From positions 20,543,510-20,607,509 of the forward strand of contig NC_087077.1 of the NCBI RefSeq assembly GCF_026151205.1: a DNA stretch of 64,000 nucleotides. The letters are read 5' to 3'. Source of the stretch: Bolinopsis microptera. Taxonomy: Eukaryota > Ctenophora > Tentaculata > Lobata > Bolinopsidae. Shown here one piece after another: positions 32,180 to 44,384 of the stretch. The notes under the pieces were generated by a model that ran no database searches, was not told the origin of the DNA, and saw nothing but the letters and a program-made list of their open reading frames with translations. Made by a program: the position numbers and the translations under genes. Numbering within the stretch: position 1 is the first letter of the stretch; every line of letters begins with the position of its first letter.

Positions 32180-33240
32180 ATCAAAGGATGGTCTGAGCGA
32201 AGCAGTCTCATGTCTTGCAGGAGTGATGCAGGGAGACACTTTGGCGCCCTAACCCTATTCATAAATCGTAATTGACTACATTATGAGTGTGTCCCTAGAG
32301 TGTTATGGACTTTGGGTTTACTCTACACCCTAGAAGCAGCCGTCGCTATCCCCCGGTCTGGTCAAGGTCACTGATGCGACTTTGCTGACGTCTTGTCGCT
32401 TATACCAGATAGTGTTGCGGAGCACAAGATTTTCCTCCAGGAGTCTGGATCTGGCGGCCGAACGTCAGCATGGACTCCACCTCAACGAGGGAAAACTAAG
32501 TTCATGAATCACATAAGAATGATGATGACCCCGACTCTGTTGCCTGGGATTGGTAAGAACATTGAGAAAGTCGATGACTTTGTTTATTTGGGTAGTAGAA
32601 TGACGAGTTTCGGAAAGTACTTCGAAGTGAGAAAGCTAAGGCATGGGGAGCGTCCCAGATGAAAGCTTTATGGAAGTCCCCCGGATATGCGTAAGATCTC
32701 AGAGATACGACTGTCCCTGGCTCACAGTCGGTCCATCCTTCTATATGGCTCTGAAACATGGACTGTCAGCCCAGACCCTCGCAAAACATATTGATGGATG
32801 TTATACGAGAATGCGGAGGATGGCACTTAACATTGACTGGAAAAGCGGCAGACTAATGCCAAGGTGTATGGACACCTCAACAGAGCATCTGATATGAAAG
32901 CGTGCACGGAGGATGAGACCCAGGTCATTTAGCCAGACATAAGACTATTGAGTCATCAACTTCTCTTTCTTGGGAACCCCGTCAAGGACATCGTCGAAGG
33001 GGAAAGACCACACGTCTCACATATATTGACATCCTTCGGAAGGACACGGGCTTGACGACGAAGCGACGTGAGATTAACAAACTCCATGCTGGTTGAACAG
33101 ATTTGGAAAAAACTACTCCTGGTTCGGGAGACGTGAAGCGCCCTAAGTCGAGTCGAATAAATCCGAAGTCATGCAGGTGACAGTAAAGGTGTTTGATTGG
33201 GGACCAGCTTTTGTAGCAAGTACAACACACAAGGTTTAAT
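32180..33240 (+). pseudogene. decayed LINE reverse transcriptase (3' half)
   Basis: Recognisable RT pieces occur in order but in different frames. A GVMQGDTLAP block (RT motif 4, about 32216-32255) is followed by a DADFAD-like catalytic remnant (about 32365-32390). Then come a KVDDFVYLGS thumb segment (about 32565-32600), a DGCYTRMRRMALNI segment (about 32790-32835), and a C-terminal stretch with a CxxxxR-like tail ending near 33240. This order is typical of endonuclease-RT LINEs of the kind that also lies intact at 55119-58202. Multiple frameshifts and stops make it non-functional, although some may be consensus errors. Confidence 0.75.
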
Positions 33241-33660
33241 GTTTACTATATATATGTAAGTATTAAAATTACATATAAAATAAATACATAAATTAGATAA
33301 ATATAAGATTCCCTTTGCTTAGACGTACCAAAAAAGCCCAAAAATGAAACGATGCATCTTAGCACACTTCACAATACTGATTACAGAAACCAACTGCAGT
33401 GGTTCGCTCAATAAGAGCCCTATTAGATAAACCTGGCCTGGTGAGACCTGCATCGCGATTGCGATTCAGCGAGTGTGTGTCTATCAAGTCATCACAGACC
33501 TGAGTTACAATCACGGTTGCAGTTTTAAACTCACAATTAAAATTTCCTCGTTATCCGGCCGAAATCAACATATACCCGCCGAAATCAACAAAATATGCAA
33601 CATCCATATATAAGAGCCTTATAGTAAACTTAAAATAATCAAAGTACTAGGGTTATCGAA
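33241..33660. other. AT-rich linker between LINE relic and direct repeat
   Basis: No ORF or repeat was recognised apart from 'cgccgaaatcaaca' occurring twice near 33560-33590. Confidence 0.35.
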
Positions 33661-34345
33661 ATCAATAGTTCCCACAGTCAACAACGAATGAGTTAATAAT
33701 TCCAACAAAATCTTTATAACATTATTGGTAAAACATTTTCGTGACATCTTTCAGTACCTAAAAAAGAGAAGGGTTAATACTCCAATTATATCATTAATTT
33801 ATATGTTGAACTAAAGGATGTTAGCTGTTAAAAAAGCCAAACTCCTCAAAAAAGGAATGGGAAGCACTCGTATGGGTTGTGAGCCCCAACTATCCGAAAA
33901 ATATAGCTATCCCTGCATTAAGGGGGAAATATTTAAGGACCAGATCAAAAGTTTTATTTCAAATAATAGTGGCTTACCAAAAGGATCACATAAATTAATA
34001 CCATATGGTTTCAAAGTTCTGAGTTTGTATAAGTAGATGTTCGTTAACACCTTCTAAATTACTAGGACTAGTAGCATCAATAATCAGTCTATTGGGAAAG
34101 GTTATGTGAGTCTATAAGGTGAGCTGCTAAACTATCGGTGTCAATATCATCAGATAAAAAAATCATCACTAAGTTTTTAAGGATGGGTCTTTCCATTAAA
34201 TGATAATAGGTAGCTCATTTTGGTTACTCTTTCCATGCAACGTCCTAAAGGTACATCCAACTTAGCAGAAAGGAGATGGACATAATTTACCAATGAATAA
34301 TAGACCTGTTAGCTAGAACAGTTCCCTGAGCTTGTCTTATCTTGT
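33661..34345. repeat. direct repeat flanking the Penelope-like relic, left copy
   Basis: Aligns with 37079-37602 plus 38194-38440 in the same orientation, starting CAATAGTTCCCACAGTCA. Differences are mostly one-base insertions or deletions in homopolymers. Together with the right copy it brackets the RT relic, as the terminal pLTRs of Penelope-like elements do. Confidence 0.75.
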
Positions 34346-35000
34346 TGAACTTCATTAATAAATGAAATGAATAGTCCTACCAGGATGTATCCGGCATCAG
34401 AGCGGATTTTCTACTTTTATGAGGCCAAACTATCAGTACCTCTGGGCTGGCCGATACAGTCTGGCCAGACTATTCTCAGAAATGTGTTTTTGTTGTTACA
34501 ATTCTGTCCGATCCAATCCTATCTCTTGTCCTTCTTTTCTCTATCAGTTTGACGAGGAAGTAAGAACAAAAATCCTGTATATAATTATTTATGATATGTT
34601 TGATTTCTTGTTATTTGTATGTCATTCACATTTGGTATAATCGGCCCAACGTTAATGTGGGCTTTTGCTATGTGTTGGGTTCAGCCGAATAATTATTATG
34701 TAATAAAGTTTTATTGTTCTCTTTTTGATATTGGCATCCGGCCAAACATTAAGCCCAACTATATTGCAAGCACCTTTTTTCAATAGAATATTAAAAATTG
34801 ACATTGTAAATTTGCATGGGCTGAAATGTAACGCTTGATTGTATATTATAATAATTAATTGAATTTTCAAATAAAAAAAATACAATAAGACTTTTCACTT
34901 CCTATCATTGCACAACACTTACAATTTCTTTGGTGCAAAGTTCTGGTTTTTGTTAATGTGTTATGCCTCTTCTGCGTGCAATTGTTGGTTGAGGAGTCCT
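34346..35000. other. 3' side of the relic element, no recognised coding
   Basis: AT-rich, with inverted 'tcggcc...' phrases near 34640-34690. No domain was recognised. Confidence 0.3.
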
Positions 35001-36560
35001 TCTCCGCATAGATGCGCCCGATCTTTTAACATAACTGAAGAGTCTTTGCCGGTGTGTTCTAAGCCTTGTTGGAGGTCTCCGTTGTACCGTGTCGTGTCGT
35101 GTTAGAGGTAGACGACAAACTCGGGAGAAGTCTCTCTGGTGGACTCAAACTTTTCAATTTACGTCTACATGCCGCGTCACCTTCCGAAGTGGAGATAACA
35201 AGTATGGTGTTTAATCAGGGGTCCCAGGAGCATATAGAACTGTTCGAGTGTCCCTGCAGGTGGGGAGCCTGCGTTCGAATGTTTCACCTCGTAGGAGATG
35301 TTTTGATCATCTTTTTCGTATAGTTTGAGTTCGAAAAGCATCTTTCAGCTCGTCAGAGTTCCTGAGGCTAGACCTATCATTGTCATAGATGATAAGGCGG
35401 AGACCGGAGACATTGGGAATAGATGATGCTGCTTAGATATTGGGTATGGTGGGGGATCCCAAAGTAATACAAGACCTAGAAGCAGATTCCTTTACATACA
35501 GGTCAGTTTGGAGTTTCCATCGACGTCAATGTAAATTGTATGTCGAGGAAACAAGTAAACCCGCCCATGACTCGATGCTGAACTCATCTATATTAAGGAC
35601 CTACACTACTGAGTCCGAGTTGACGGTTCGCTAATGTGGACTATAGCATAACTTCTGAAAACTGTCTTTTTGAGTTCCATCAAAAAAACACGCCGCTCCA
35701 TCGTCTATGTATCTCATTACTGTTGACACCTTTTTCATCAAATGTTCCATCAGAATATCAACTTGTTTCTCATGTAAAAGTAACTGCTATATTCGCCATT
35801 TGTACAGGCCAGAGGCTTCCTCCCTTGGTATTCGACTAGTTGTTGGTACCAATCACCTCAAATGCCAATAGAAAGATCTGAACTGAGGTCTAACGAGGCA
35901 AAGGTTCCATTGATATGTAACGATCTCACTCCATTCCGTCGCCATTCAGTCATAGCAACAGTAGGGCTTCATTGCCAAATCGGGTTTAAGAGAATCAATA
36001 ATGCCTTGAGCAAAAAGCAAAGCTTACTAGAGCCGGCGTTATAGTATTGGATGATCAAATGGACTTTGATGCCGTCTAACCGATTAAGTGCAACTCCAGC
36101 GTCGATAAGTAATCCCCTACAAAATTACACGTTCCAATGAGCGTAAAAAATGTGTAGGCATGTCTAACATCTGAACTCATGTAACTCCGCTTGGAGTGCT
36201 GTAATTAGGCCGTGCGGGTGGCTCAACACCAGGTTTCAAATCATCTTTCTTAAGCTTGTGGATTTTCAAGCAGGGGTAGAAGTAGGCTTTCCTGGGTTGA
36301 CAATGGGGTAAAGTGCTTTGAGCGTTTTGTTGGTCCTGAGTGGTCAGCCTTGAGTTCATCTGATATACCCATGATACTCTTGGCTGTCTTTGCAGGAATC
36401 AAGCCCTCCCCCCTGTCTTTCCGTCCTCCATAGTTGACCAGTTCTTTGGTGCGGGCTTTGGTAGGGTCGTAGTCAAGTTTTTTTGTACAGGGAAGGGTTG
36501 CTTAGTTTTTGGTCAACTGATCTCTTTCTCAAAACATCAGGGGTCAACAATAATGGTGCT
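35001..36560 (-). pseudogene. Penelope-like reverse transcriptase relic
   Basis: The minus strand contains, from right to left, a LDYDPTKART-like segment (about 36450-36480), a YFYPCLKIHKLKK block with ...KPGVEPPAR (about 36195-36270), and the catalytic box RYIDDG (about 35700-35725). Downstream is a TDLYVKE-like thumb strand (about 35485-35520). A YIDD box preceded by a KIHK block is characteristic of Penelope-like and related RTs. Frames change several times and stops are frequent, so it is inactive as written. No GIY-YIG endonuclease was recognised. Some frameshifts may be sequencing errors, given the indel-rich surroundings. Confidence 0.6.
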
Positions 36561-37078
36561 CCCACCATATCAGCTTTTGTGACGGCGTGTTCTTCCATCA
36601 GAAACTTGACGTTTCTAACCTCTTTCAACTATTAAGTGCGTCTTTTGGAGAGGTTTGAAGGGTTAGGGTATCGATATCAAAAATACTGTATGTGTACATC
36701 TTGACCTTATCTACACTTGAAAATCTTCCGGCTCTGATATAATGATACTTTGTTGGCTGAGCAGTAATCATTTCCTTCATTTTTTACAACAAGTTTCTAG
36801 GGAGCTGTTTTCTCCTCCCATTTCTTCAGGTGTGATGTACCATGTGTGGTTTACGCTGCATAATTAATTTCTTTCTTCAGATTTCTTTGCTCGAGCAAAA
36901 ACCATTTTGACTGAATTCCGTGCAAGCCAATGTCAGCTTTTTGTATCGGTCTCCGGATTACCACTATCTGCAGGTTTTTAATCCCGATCAAACTGTGCTG
37001 CCACCACTTTAGATCACACACCTCCCGATGATTCCCAAATTCGTTATCACTTCTTCTGCACTATATGTGATCAAGAAT
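36561..37078. other. upstream side of the relic element
   Basis: No recognised motif. It probably belongs to the 5' part of the Penelope-like element. Confidence 0.3.
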
Positions 37079-38440
37079 CAATAGTTCCCACAGTCAGACA
37101 ACGAAGGAGTTTAGAAATCCAACAAAATCTTTATAAACATCATTGTAAAACATTTTCCGGACATCTTCAGTACTTTAATAAAAGAGCAGGGTTAATACTC
37201 CAAGTATATAGATAATTATAAATTGGAACTAAAGGATGTTAAGCTGTAAAAAGAAGCAAACTCTCAAAAATGAATGGGAAGCACCTCGGGAATGGGGGGT
37301 GGTGAGGCCCCAACAGTCGGAAAATATACTATGACCCTGCATTAAGTGAAATAATTTTAGGACCATTGTCAAAAACGTTTTATTTTCAAATAATATGGCA
37401 TACCAAAAAGGATCACATGAATTAATACCGGTAGTGGTGGCAAAGTTTCTGAGTTTTTGTATAATCAAGTAGATGTTCGTTAACTTCTAAATTACTAGGA
37501 CTAGAATTCTTTTTTTTTTTTTTAGGATAATGACATTATAAGAATCATCAAAACAGGTCTATTGGAAAGTTACTTGTGATCTATAAGGGGACTTGCTAAA
37601 CTCAGAGGCGCGTATGAGGGCGTCCAGGCGTCCGTGGACGCTTAAAATTATTAACTGGTGGCTGTGCTTAAAATAGAAATAGTAATTAGTAATAGTGTGA
37701 GGAAATAACAATGCAATATAGAGTCTTCATTTACTACATAATCCATAACTTTTAAATGTAAGCACACGCATGATCTTCGTGAAATTTTGTGTTGTAGGGA
37801 GTCCAATCCACCTCTGGACTACTCAGAGTCCGCGCAGTTTAAACACATAGTTAATTGTAAACGTTACAAGCACATCGTGCGCATCCCACACAGGTAATCT
37901 ATTATGATTGCCTCGATTTGGGGGTCCAGGACCCTTTGCAATTTGAGCTGCTATATGAGACTGCTCGGCTGAGATCGTTTCACGTGTGTGTCCTGTTTTC
38001 ACTCATGTTATAAGTTTTTTGTTTTTGTTTGTTGTCGCCTGTAAAGTGTTACACATTACATATAACAAGCCCTGCGTGTAATGTAATCGGTAGTTTGGAG
38101 GAATCAGCTTTGAAGCCGGCCCCAACCCTCCTCCCCCCAGTCCATCGATTGGACCCTAACATAACTGCCACTACTCCCACGAGTCCGCCTCTGCTAAAAC
38201 TATAGGTGTCACTAATCATCAGATAAAAAAATCATCACTAAAGTTTTAAGGAAAGGGTCTTTCATAATTTATATAGTTTACTCTATGTTTCGGTTTACTC
38301 TTTCAGGCAAAGTCCTAATGGTACGGTCCACATAGCCGAAAGGAAAAGGAGATGGTCATACATTTACAAATGAATATATATACTATGTGGTAGCTATAAC
38401 AGTCCCTGGAGCTTTGTCTATCTTGACTCCATTAATATAA
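37079..38440. repeat. direct repeat flanking the Penelope-like relic, right copy
   Basis: The second copy of 33661-34345, interrupted by the hAT-type MITE at 37603-38193. Without that insertion the two copies are similar in length. Confidence 0.75.
37603..38193. mobile_element. 591-bp hAT-type MITE
   Basis: Termini CAGAGGCG and CGCCTCTG are perfect 8-bp inverted repeats. Direct duplication CTAAAACT (38194-38201) on the right matches CTAAACT (37596-37602) on the left; the paralogous empty site at about 34124-34136 has a single copy. CAGRG-type ends with an 8-bp TSD are the hAT superfamily signature. No transposase is encoded. Confidence 0.8.
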
Positions 38441-41400
38441 TAACACTTTTCCACTCCTATCTTGCACATATTTAGGATCTACTGCCGTAAGTCCCTGGTA
38501 CACCGTAAACAATGAAATTCTTACGGCGGACGTCAACTCACACAGTTTTCATCACAGCTGTCTTTATATACTGTCAATCGACGAGCCACTGGTAGTTGTT
38601 TCACAGTTCTCCCTTCACGATGTCGCACCATAACCATGTTTTTTCATCTCAGTTTGTACTGTTTGCTGGACAGAGTCGGCTCTTTCTGTTCTTTTGATAA
38701 GATCCTTCTGATAATTAAGCTGCTCTGATTTTAGTACCTGTCTATTCGCGGTACTGGCCCGCAGATTACATAGTGATATTGCCTGTTCTTCAATTTAGAT
38801 AGATTTTCAACAGCAATAGCCATGGGTCTTCGTTATTATACCATTAATCTCGAATGAATTCAGCTCTGTAACGGTTGAGTTTTCGAGAGTTTTCAAAATG
38901 TCTTACAACGCCACTGATAACTCTTTTTCGAGTCTGTTCAAATTTTCCACAGAGAAGTCCATTGTACAAAGCAAAGGCAAGCTGAGTACTCGGTGTGTCG
39001 ATGGTAAAGATAAAACAAACTGATAAGAGAGCAATTAAAATTGTTGCAAAAGCTAGATATAACTGATTGTTAACCGCAATAACGATGAAGGATCTAAAGT
39101 AGCCCGTAATTTTAGCTACCTTACAAACATATTTATAATTAGAACGTACGAAAATGTGGCGGTGTTCCGAAAATTTCGCCATAGTTCGGGACCGGGCCAA
39201 AATGTTCGGTCGTCTAATAGAATCCCGTCGCATTATCTTTTAGCTTATTTTCAATGACTGTGCCTCACTACTGCTTTATTTTGTTTCTCAAAAAGTAATA
39301 GCAAGTAAAATAAATAAATAAATTCCTGGCATCTTGGGATATATTATCACCACACAATGACGAATTGAATTCAAGCAAACAGTTTTTAAATTGTGCATTA
39401 AAATACTTGTATGTGCTAACATGCAAGTCTTACAAGCCTGTAATTAATACAGATAGTTTGAACATGATTTTACCGAATTTTCAGAAATTTCCTTACTGCT
39501 TACTGTCAAAACAAAAAATGAATGAAAAAAATACCCTTATTTTCTGTGACGTCCGAAATTGAACGTTTTGGTCAATTTCGCCATATTTTTCGGACGCCAA
39601 AATTTTCCGGTCGTCGCAAATTAGGCCGCCATAAATATGTCGTGTAAGGTATAATTATATTGAACGATGATGGGACCTTTAAAAAAGTTTTTTACTCGTG
39701 CAAATCCTTTTATTACATTAATCATATAAACCATTTTAGTGAATCTGCAATGTTGTTTTATTCGCGCCGCCGAGATATCCCAGCCAAAACAATTTGAACC
39801 TGTGACGTCTATTAAAGAATTAAGCGTCCTGCTCTGATCCGCGCATATAAAATAACAGGTAAAATGAGCGTGCGGGCCATCTAAATTACTAATTAAGAAT
39901 ACATTACCAATTTACGCTACTAACGAGCCTATAACCAAAGAGGAGGAGAACTTTTTTTGACCGTTGAAAAAAGAATTATCACCCTACGATAACCAGAAGC
40001 CGAAATAAACTCCGGAAATAAGATTGAAGTCAAACGGAAAAGCAATGAATATATGTCTCATTATATGGCTTCTAATTACAAATTTCGTTCCAGGTGTACG
40101 CTGGAAAAAAAAAAACTCGGGATGGTCGAAGTGAACAGCAGGTAACCTCTTCTGGCCCTCTAGTTCAACCAAATTCAGTAAAATTATGAACGTTATAATC
40201 ACTGAACAGAAATCTGCAACAATTAGACCTCTTACTGTCACCAACATTATACCAATATTGGCTACAATTTTGTTAAAGTTGTTTTGGCTAATCTTGTAAC
40301 GTGACGCTAGTTTCAATGGCGCCCTAATATCAAACTGAATCGCAGTCGAACTAAAACATACTAATTACAACACTGCAAATCTATTTCATTGATTGAGCGG
40401 GCATATCTGTCCAACCCAGGATGCCACGACATGAAATTTGGTATTTAACATTGTTATTGTACAAAGTTATTTTTTTTATATTATGTCGTATTCAATAAAC
40501 CGGTTTCAAAGCCCTTAAGGGTGGCCCTCGGGTCTTTAAAACAAACAATTCATAGATAAAATTGGTATTCAAATACGTCATATCTTAAATTGTTAGCGAC
40601 CAGACAGTATGTTATCTATTTCCATGATATTATTTTTCCTAAGCATAGTTTTGTAAAATATTCGCTAGACTTCCTAGAAAACGAAGAGATTCTTCCATTT
40701 CCAGTCGTAATGAGAATTCTATTTTCTTTTAATCATAACCACTTTAAAACTTGATAATCCCCCCTCAACGTAACCGTGCTCCAGTAAAAAGGTTTTCATT
40801 TCGCCAATAGCAATCTATTGGTTGGAATCAGTAAAATTGCACCTACCTTCTTTGACGTGTGCTCACTAAACGTGGTTCAGTTTTAATGAGCTTCGCAATA
40901 AAGCTCCGTCACGTTACCCTGGCAACAGTGTCACGTGACAACCACATGATTCCCCTCATTGGCTAACAACTCTCCCTGCCTCCCTCTGATTGGTCAGTGA
41001 CTGTTAGACCTGCGTGATCGTTGGTTAGTTCCCCGGTTAACCCTTTTGTCAGTAGTTTTAATACTCGCATCTGTCAGAAGTTAAATAGCGGACCGTCTGG
41101 ACCATAACTGAATTAATATGCTTGGTGGTCTATCCGTTTAGTGCTCTGATTTCAGACCGGGGATATATAGCGAGGGTATAGGTATAGGGAGGGTTAAAGT
41201 GAGAGTGAGAGGTCTATATCCAATTAGTGAGGCAGTTAGACTCGCGCTCCCTTAGCAACCGTTGCTAAGGTTACCCTTCTTATTCAGCTCTCATATCTGT
41301 TAGTAACGTTATACTTATAGTTATGTTTTTATTTTTAAGAGGAAGTTTGGTATGATGCTCCAGTACTGATTCTTCGGTGACTTTCATCAGTGTAGCCACC

Positions 41401-41640
41401 AACCCATATAGATTATAGAACATGTTTCCTCGGTGTTATTTCTTATGTGTCCCCAATTGTGTTCAGACACCGTATTTTATTCTTTTTATCGTTATTGTTT
41501 TGAGTAAAGATTGTCTGGTGGTGCTGATACGTGAATTAACAGAGTGGAGGTGTTTATGAAGGTACTACTACTACTATTAACCTGCGTTAAATTATAATAA
41601 CGTCTTACTTATTAATGTTGAAACTTGTAACCATCATCAC
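38441..41640. other. intergenic sequence, ~3.2 kb
   Basis: Two minus-strand open frames, 38844-39233 (129 aa, one hydrophobic stretch) and 39984-40316 (110 aa), show no domain and are not called with confidence. A 40-50 bp phrase with AATTTCGCCATA and TTCGGTCGTC occurs twice (about 39170-39225 and 39575-39620), which hints at a small repeat. An X-box match, GTTACCCTGGCAAC, lies at 40913-40926 near an AT-to-GC shift, and 'tcacgtgacaacc' follows it. Confidence 0.4.
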
Positions 41641-41669
41641 AAAGTTAAGTTACCATGACAACGTTAAGT

Positions 41670-43591
41670 TAATCAAAAGCTGTTCTCGTAACCATTATCT
41701 TACAACGTTAAGTTAAGCAGGAGCTGTTCTAGTAACCATTATCTTACAACGTTTAAGTTAAGCAGGAGCTGTTCTAGTAACCTTTATCTTACAACGTTAA
41801 GTTAATCAGGAGCTGTTCTAGAAAACCATACCTTACAACGTAAGTTAAGCAGGAGCTGTTCTAGTGCCTTTAAACCTTACAACGTTAAGTTAAGCAGGAG
41901 CTGTTCTAGTAACCATTATCTTAAAACGTTAAGTTAAGCGGGAGCTGTTCTAGTAACCATTACCTTACAACGTTAAGTTAAGCAGGAGCTGTTTTTAGTA
42001 ACTATTATCTTACAACTTTAAAGTTAAGCAGGAGCTGTCTCGAAAACCATTATCTTACAACGTTAAGTTAATCAGGAGCTGTTTCTAGTAACGATACCTT
42101 ACAACTTTAATTTAAGCAGGAGCTTTTCTAGTAACCATTACCTTACAAGTTAAGTTAAGCAGGAGCTTTCTAATAACCTTTCTTACAACGTAAGTTAAGC
42201 AGGAGCTGTTCTAGTAACGATTATCTTACAACGTTAAGTTAAGCAGGAGCTGTTCTTGTAACCATTACCTTACAACGTTAAGTAAGCAGGAGCTGTTCTA
42301 GTGACCATTATCTTACAACGTTAAGTTAAGCAGGAGCTGTTCTAGTAACCATTAGCTTACAACGTTAAGTTAAGCAGGGAGCTGTTCTAGTAACCATTAC
42401 TTACAACGTTAAGTTAACAGGAGCTGTTCGTGTAACCATTACCTACAACGTTAAGGTAATCAGGAGCTGTTCTAGTAACCCATTACCTGTACACGTTAAG
42501 TGAGCTGGATGCTGTGTCTAGGAACCATTATCTTACAACGTTAAGTTAAGCAGGAGCTGGTTCGAGGATCCATTATTTTACAACGTTAAGGGAAGCAGGA
42601 GCTGTTCTAGTAACCATTACCTTACAACGTGATTTAAGCAGGGAGCTGGGCTAGGTAACAACTTACCTTACAACGTTAAGTTAAGCAGGAGCTGTTCTAG
42701 TAACCATGATCTTACAACGTTAAGTTAAGCAGGAGCTGTTCTAGTAACCATTACCTTACAACGTTAAGTTAAGCAGGAGCTGTTCTAGTAACCATTACCT
42801 TACAACGTTAGGTAAGCAGGAGCTGTTCTAAGTAACGATTATCGTACAACGTTAAGTTAAGCAGGAGCGGTTCTAGTACCTGTATCTGACATCGTGATGG
42901 TTAAGCAGGAGCTGTTCTAGTATCTATGATCTTACTAACGTTAAGTTAAGCAGGGAGCTGTTCTAGTACCATTATCTTACTACGTTATGTTATGAAGGAG
43001 CTGGTGCTAGTAACCATTATCTACAACGGAAGTTAAGCAGAGATGTTCTAGTGACCATTATCTTACAACTTAAGGTAAGCAGGAGCGGTGCTAGTAACCA
43101 TGAGCTTACAACGTTAAGTTAAGCAGGAGGCTGTGCTTAGGAACCATTATCTGACAACGTTAAGTTAAGCAGGAACGGTTCTCGTAACCATTAGCTTACG
43201 AACGTTGAAGTTATGCAGGAGCAGGTTCTAGTAACGTATGATCGTACAACGTTAAGTTAAGCAGGAGCTGTTCTAGTAACCATTATCGTACAACGTTAAG
43301 TTAAGCAGGAGCTGTTCTAGTAACCATTATCTTACAACGTTAAGTTAAGCAGAGCTGTTCTAGTAACCATTATCTTACAACTTTAAGTTAAGCAGGAGCT
43401 GTTCTAGTAACCATTACCTTACAACGTTAAGTTAAGCAGGAGCTGTTCTAGTAACGATTATCTTACAACTTTATGTTAATCAGGAGCTGTCTAGTAACGA
43501 GTTATCTTACAACGTTAAGTTAACAGGAGCTGTTCTAGTAACCATTATCTTACAACGTTAAGTTAAGCAGGAGCTGTTCTAGTAACCATTA
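41670..43591. repeat. 44-bp minisatellite, left block (error-rich)
   Basis: About 43 units of roughly 44 bp built on TTACAACGTTAAGTTAAGC-AGGAGCTGTTCTAGTAACCA. Units here contain many one-base insertions, deletions and T-to-G changes, unlike the clean right block (51906-53285). The two blocks are one array split by the LTR element. Confidence 0.92.
43588..43591. repeat. 4-bp TSD (ATTA), left copy
   Basis: ATTA precedes TG of the 5' LTR and recurs at 51906-51909 after CA of the 3' LTR. The satellite unit contains a single CCATTACC, so duplication on insertion is clear. Confidence 0.85.
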
Positions 43592-44358
43592 TGTAGTAAA
43601 GTAGGATTAGGGTCAATTTAGTAGGGTCAAGGGTTAAGTTAGGTTTTTAGTACAGTTTAATTATAGTTTAATAGTTAGTTCTATAGTCCATAATGAGAGT
43701 AAAGTAATTTCGTAGTTTTATATTGCAGCATCTTTTAGAATCCTTTTAGTGCTAGGTTACATTCATTTACATTTCTTATCTTTTAATTTTAGGTTAAGTG
43801 TAAGTAACGAGCACAGCGGAAGTTTGTACTCATGCTGACTTATATTCACGCGTGAGTACAGCCTTTTTAAGGGCCTACTTGTTGAGTGCGGGCGTCTAGT
43901 CTGTGTCACTCCCCCTTTTGGAGAGTTTTTAAGATTATTACAAAGTACAATACGTTTTATTTACCGATTATCCAAAGACTTTTTTCTATTCTATTTAGAC
44001 ATTTTTAGTGAGACACACTTCTCACCTTATAAGTTTACTGTTGAAGTTTAGTAAGGCACACTCCTTACTGTTGTATCGGACACACTTCTGATACAACCAA
44101 ATTGTAGAGACACACTTCTCTCCTTTATTGTTACGTATTTGTTGTTGAAGTTTAGTAAGAGGCACACTCCTTACTGTTGTATCAGACATCGCTTCTGAAC
44201 AACTAAATTGTTGAGACACACTTCTCTCCTTTTCTGTTATTGATATTGGGACATACTTCCCGATCGTTGATACTAGTGAGTGGAGATTGACATAAGTTAG
44301 AACGCCCACGGTCTCGCCACGTAAGACCAACCTATAGTATAATACCGCGTTTACAACA
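43592..44358 (+). repeat. 5' LTR (767 bp)
   Basis: Begins TGTAGTAAAGTAGG and ends TTTACAACA. It contains two ~108-bp internal units with 'gagacacacttctctcc', where the 3' LTR has three. It lacks the 151-bp MITE present in the 3' LTR. A poly(A)-site or promoter could not be fixed. Confidence 0.9.
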
Positions 44359-44360
44359 TC

Positions 44361-44378
44361 TGGAGGGGCCACGAAAGT
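44361..44378 (+). other. primer-binding site
   Basis: TGGAGGGGCCACGAAAG begins two bases after the 5' LTR, with the obligatory TGG complementary to a tRNA 3' CCA end. The matching tRNA was not identified. Confidence 0.6.
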
Positions 44379-44384
44379 AACTTA

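Noticed and set aside
38844-40316. Two minus-strand ORFs (129 and 110 aa) with hydrophobic stretches
   Set aside because: No recognisable domain, no splice or promoter context, and AT-rich composition easily gives hydrophobic frames. Transcript data could revive them.
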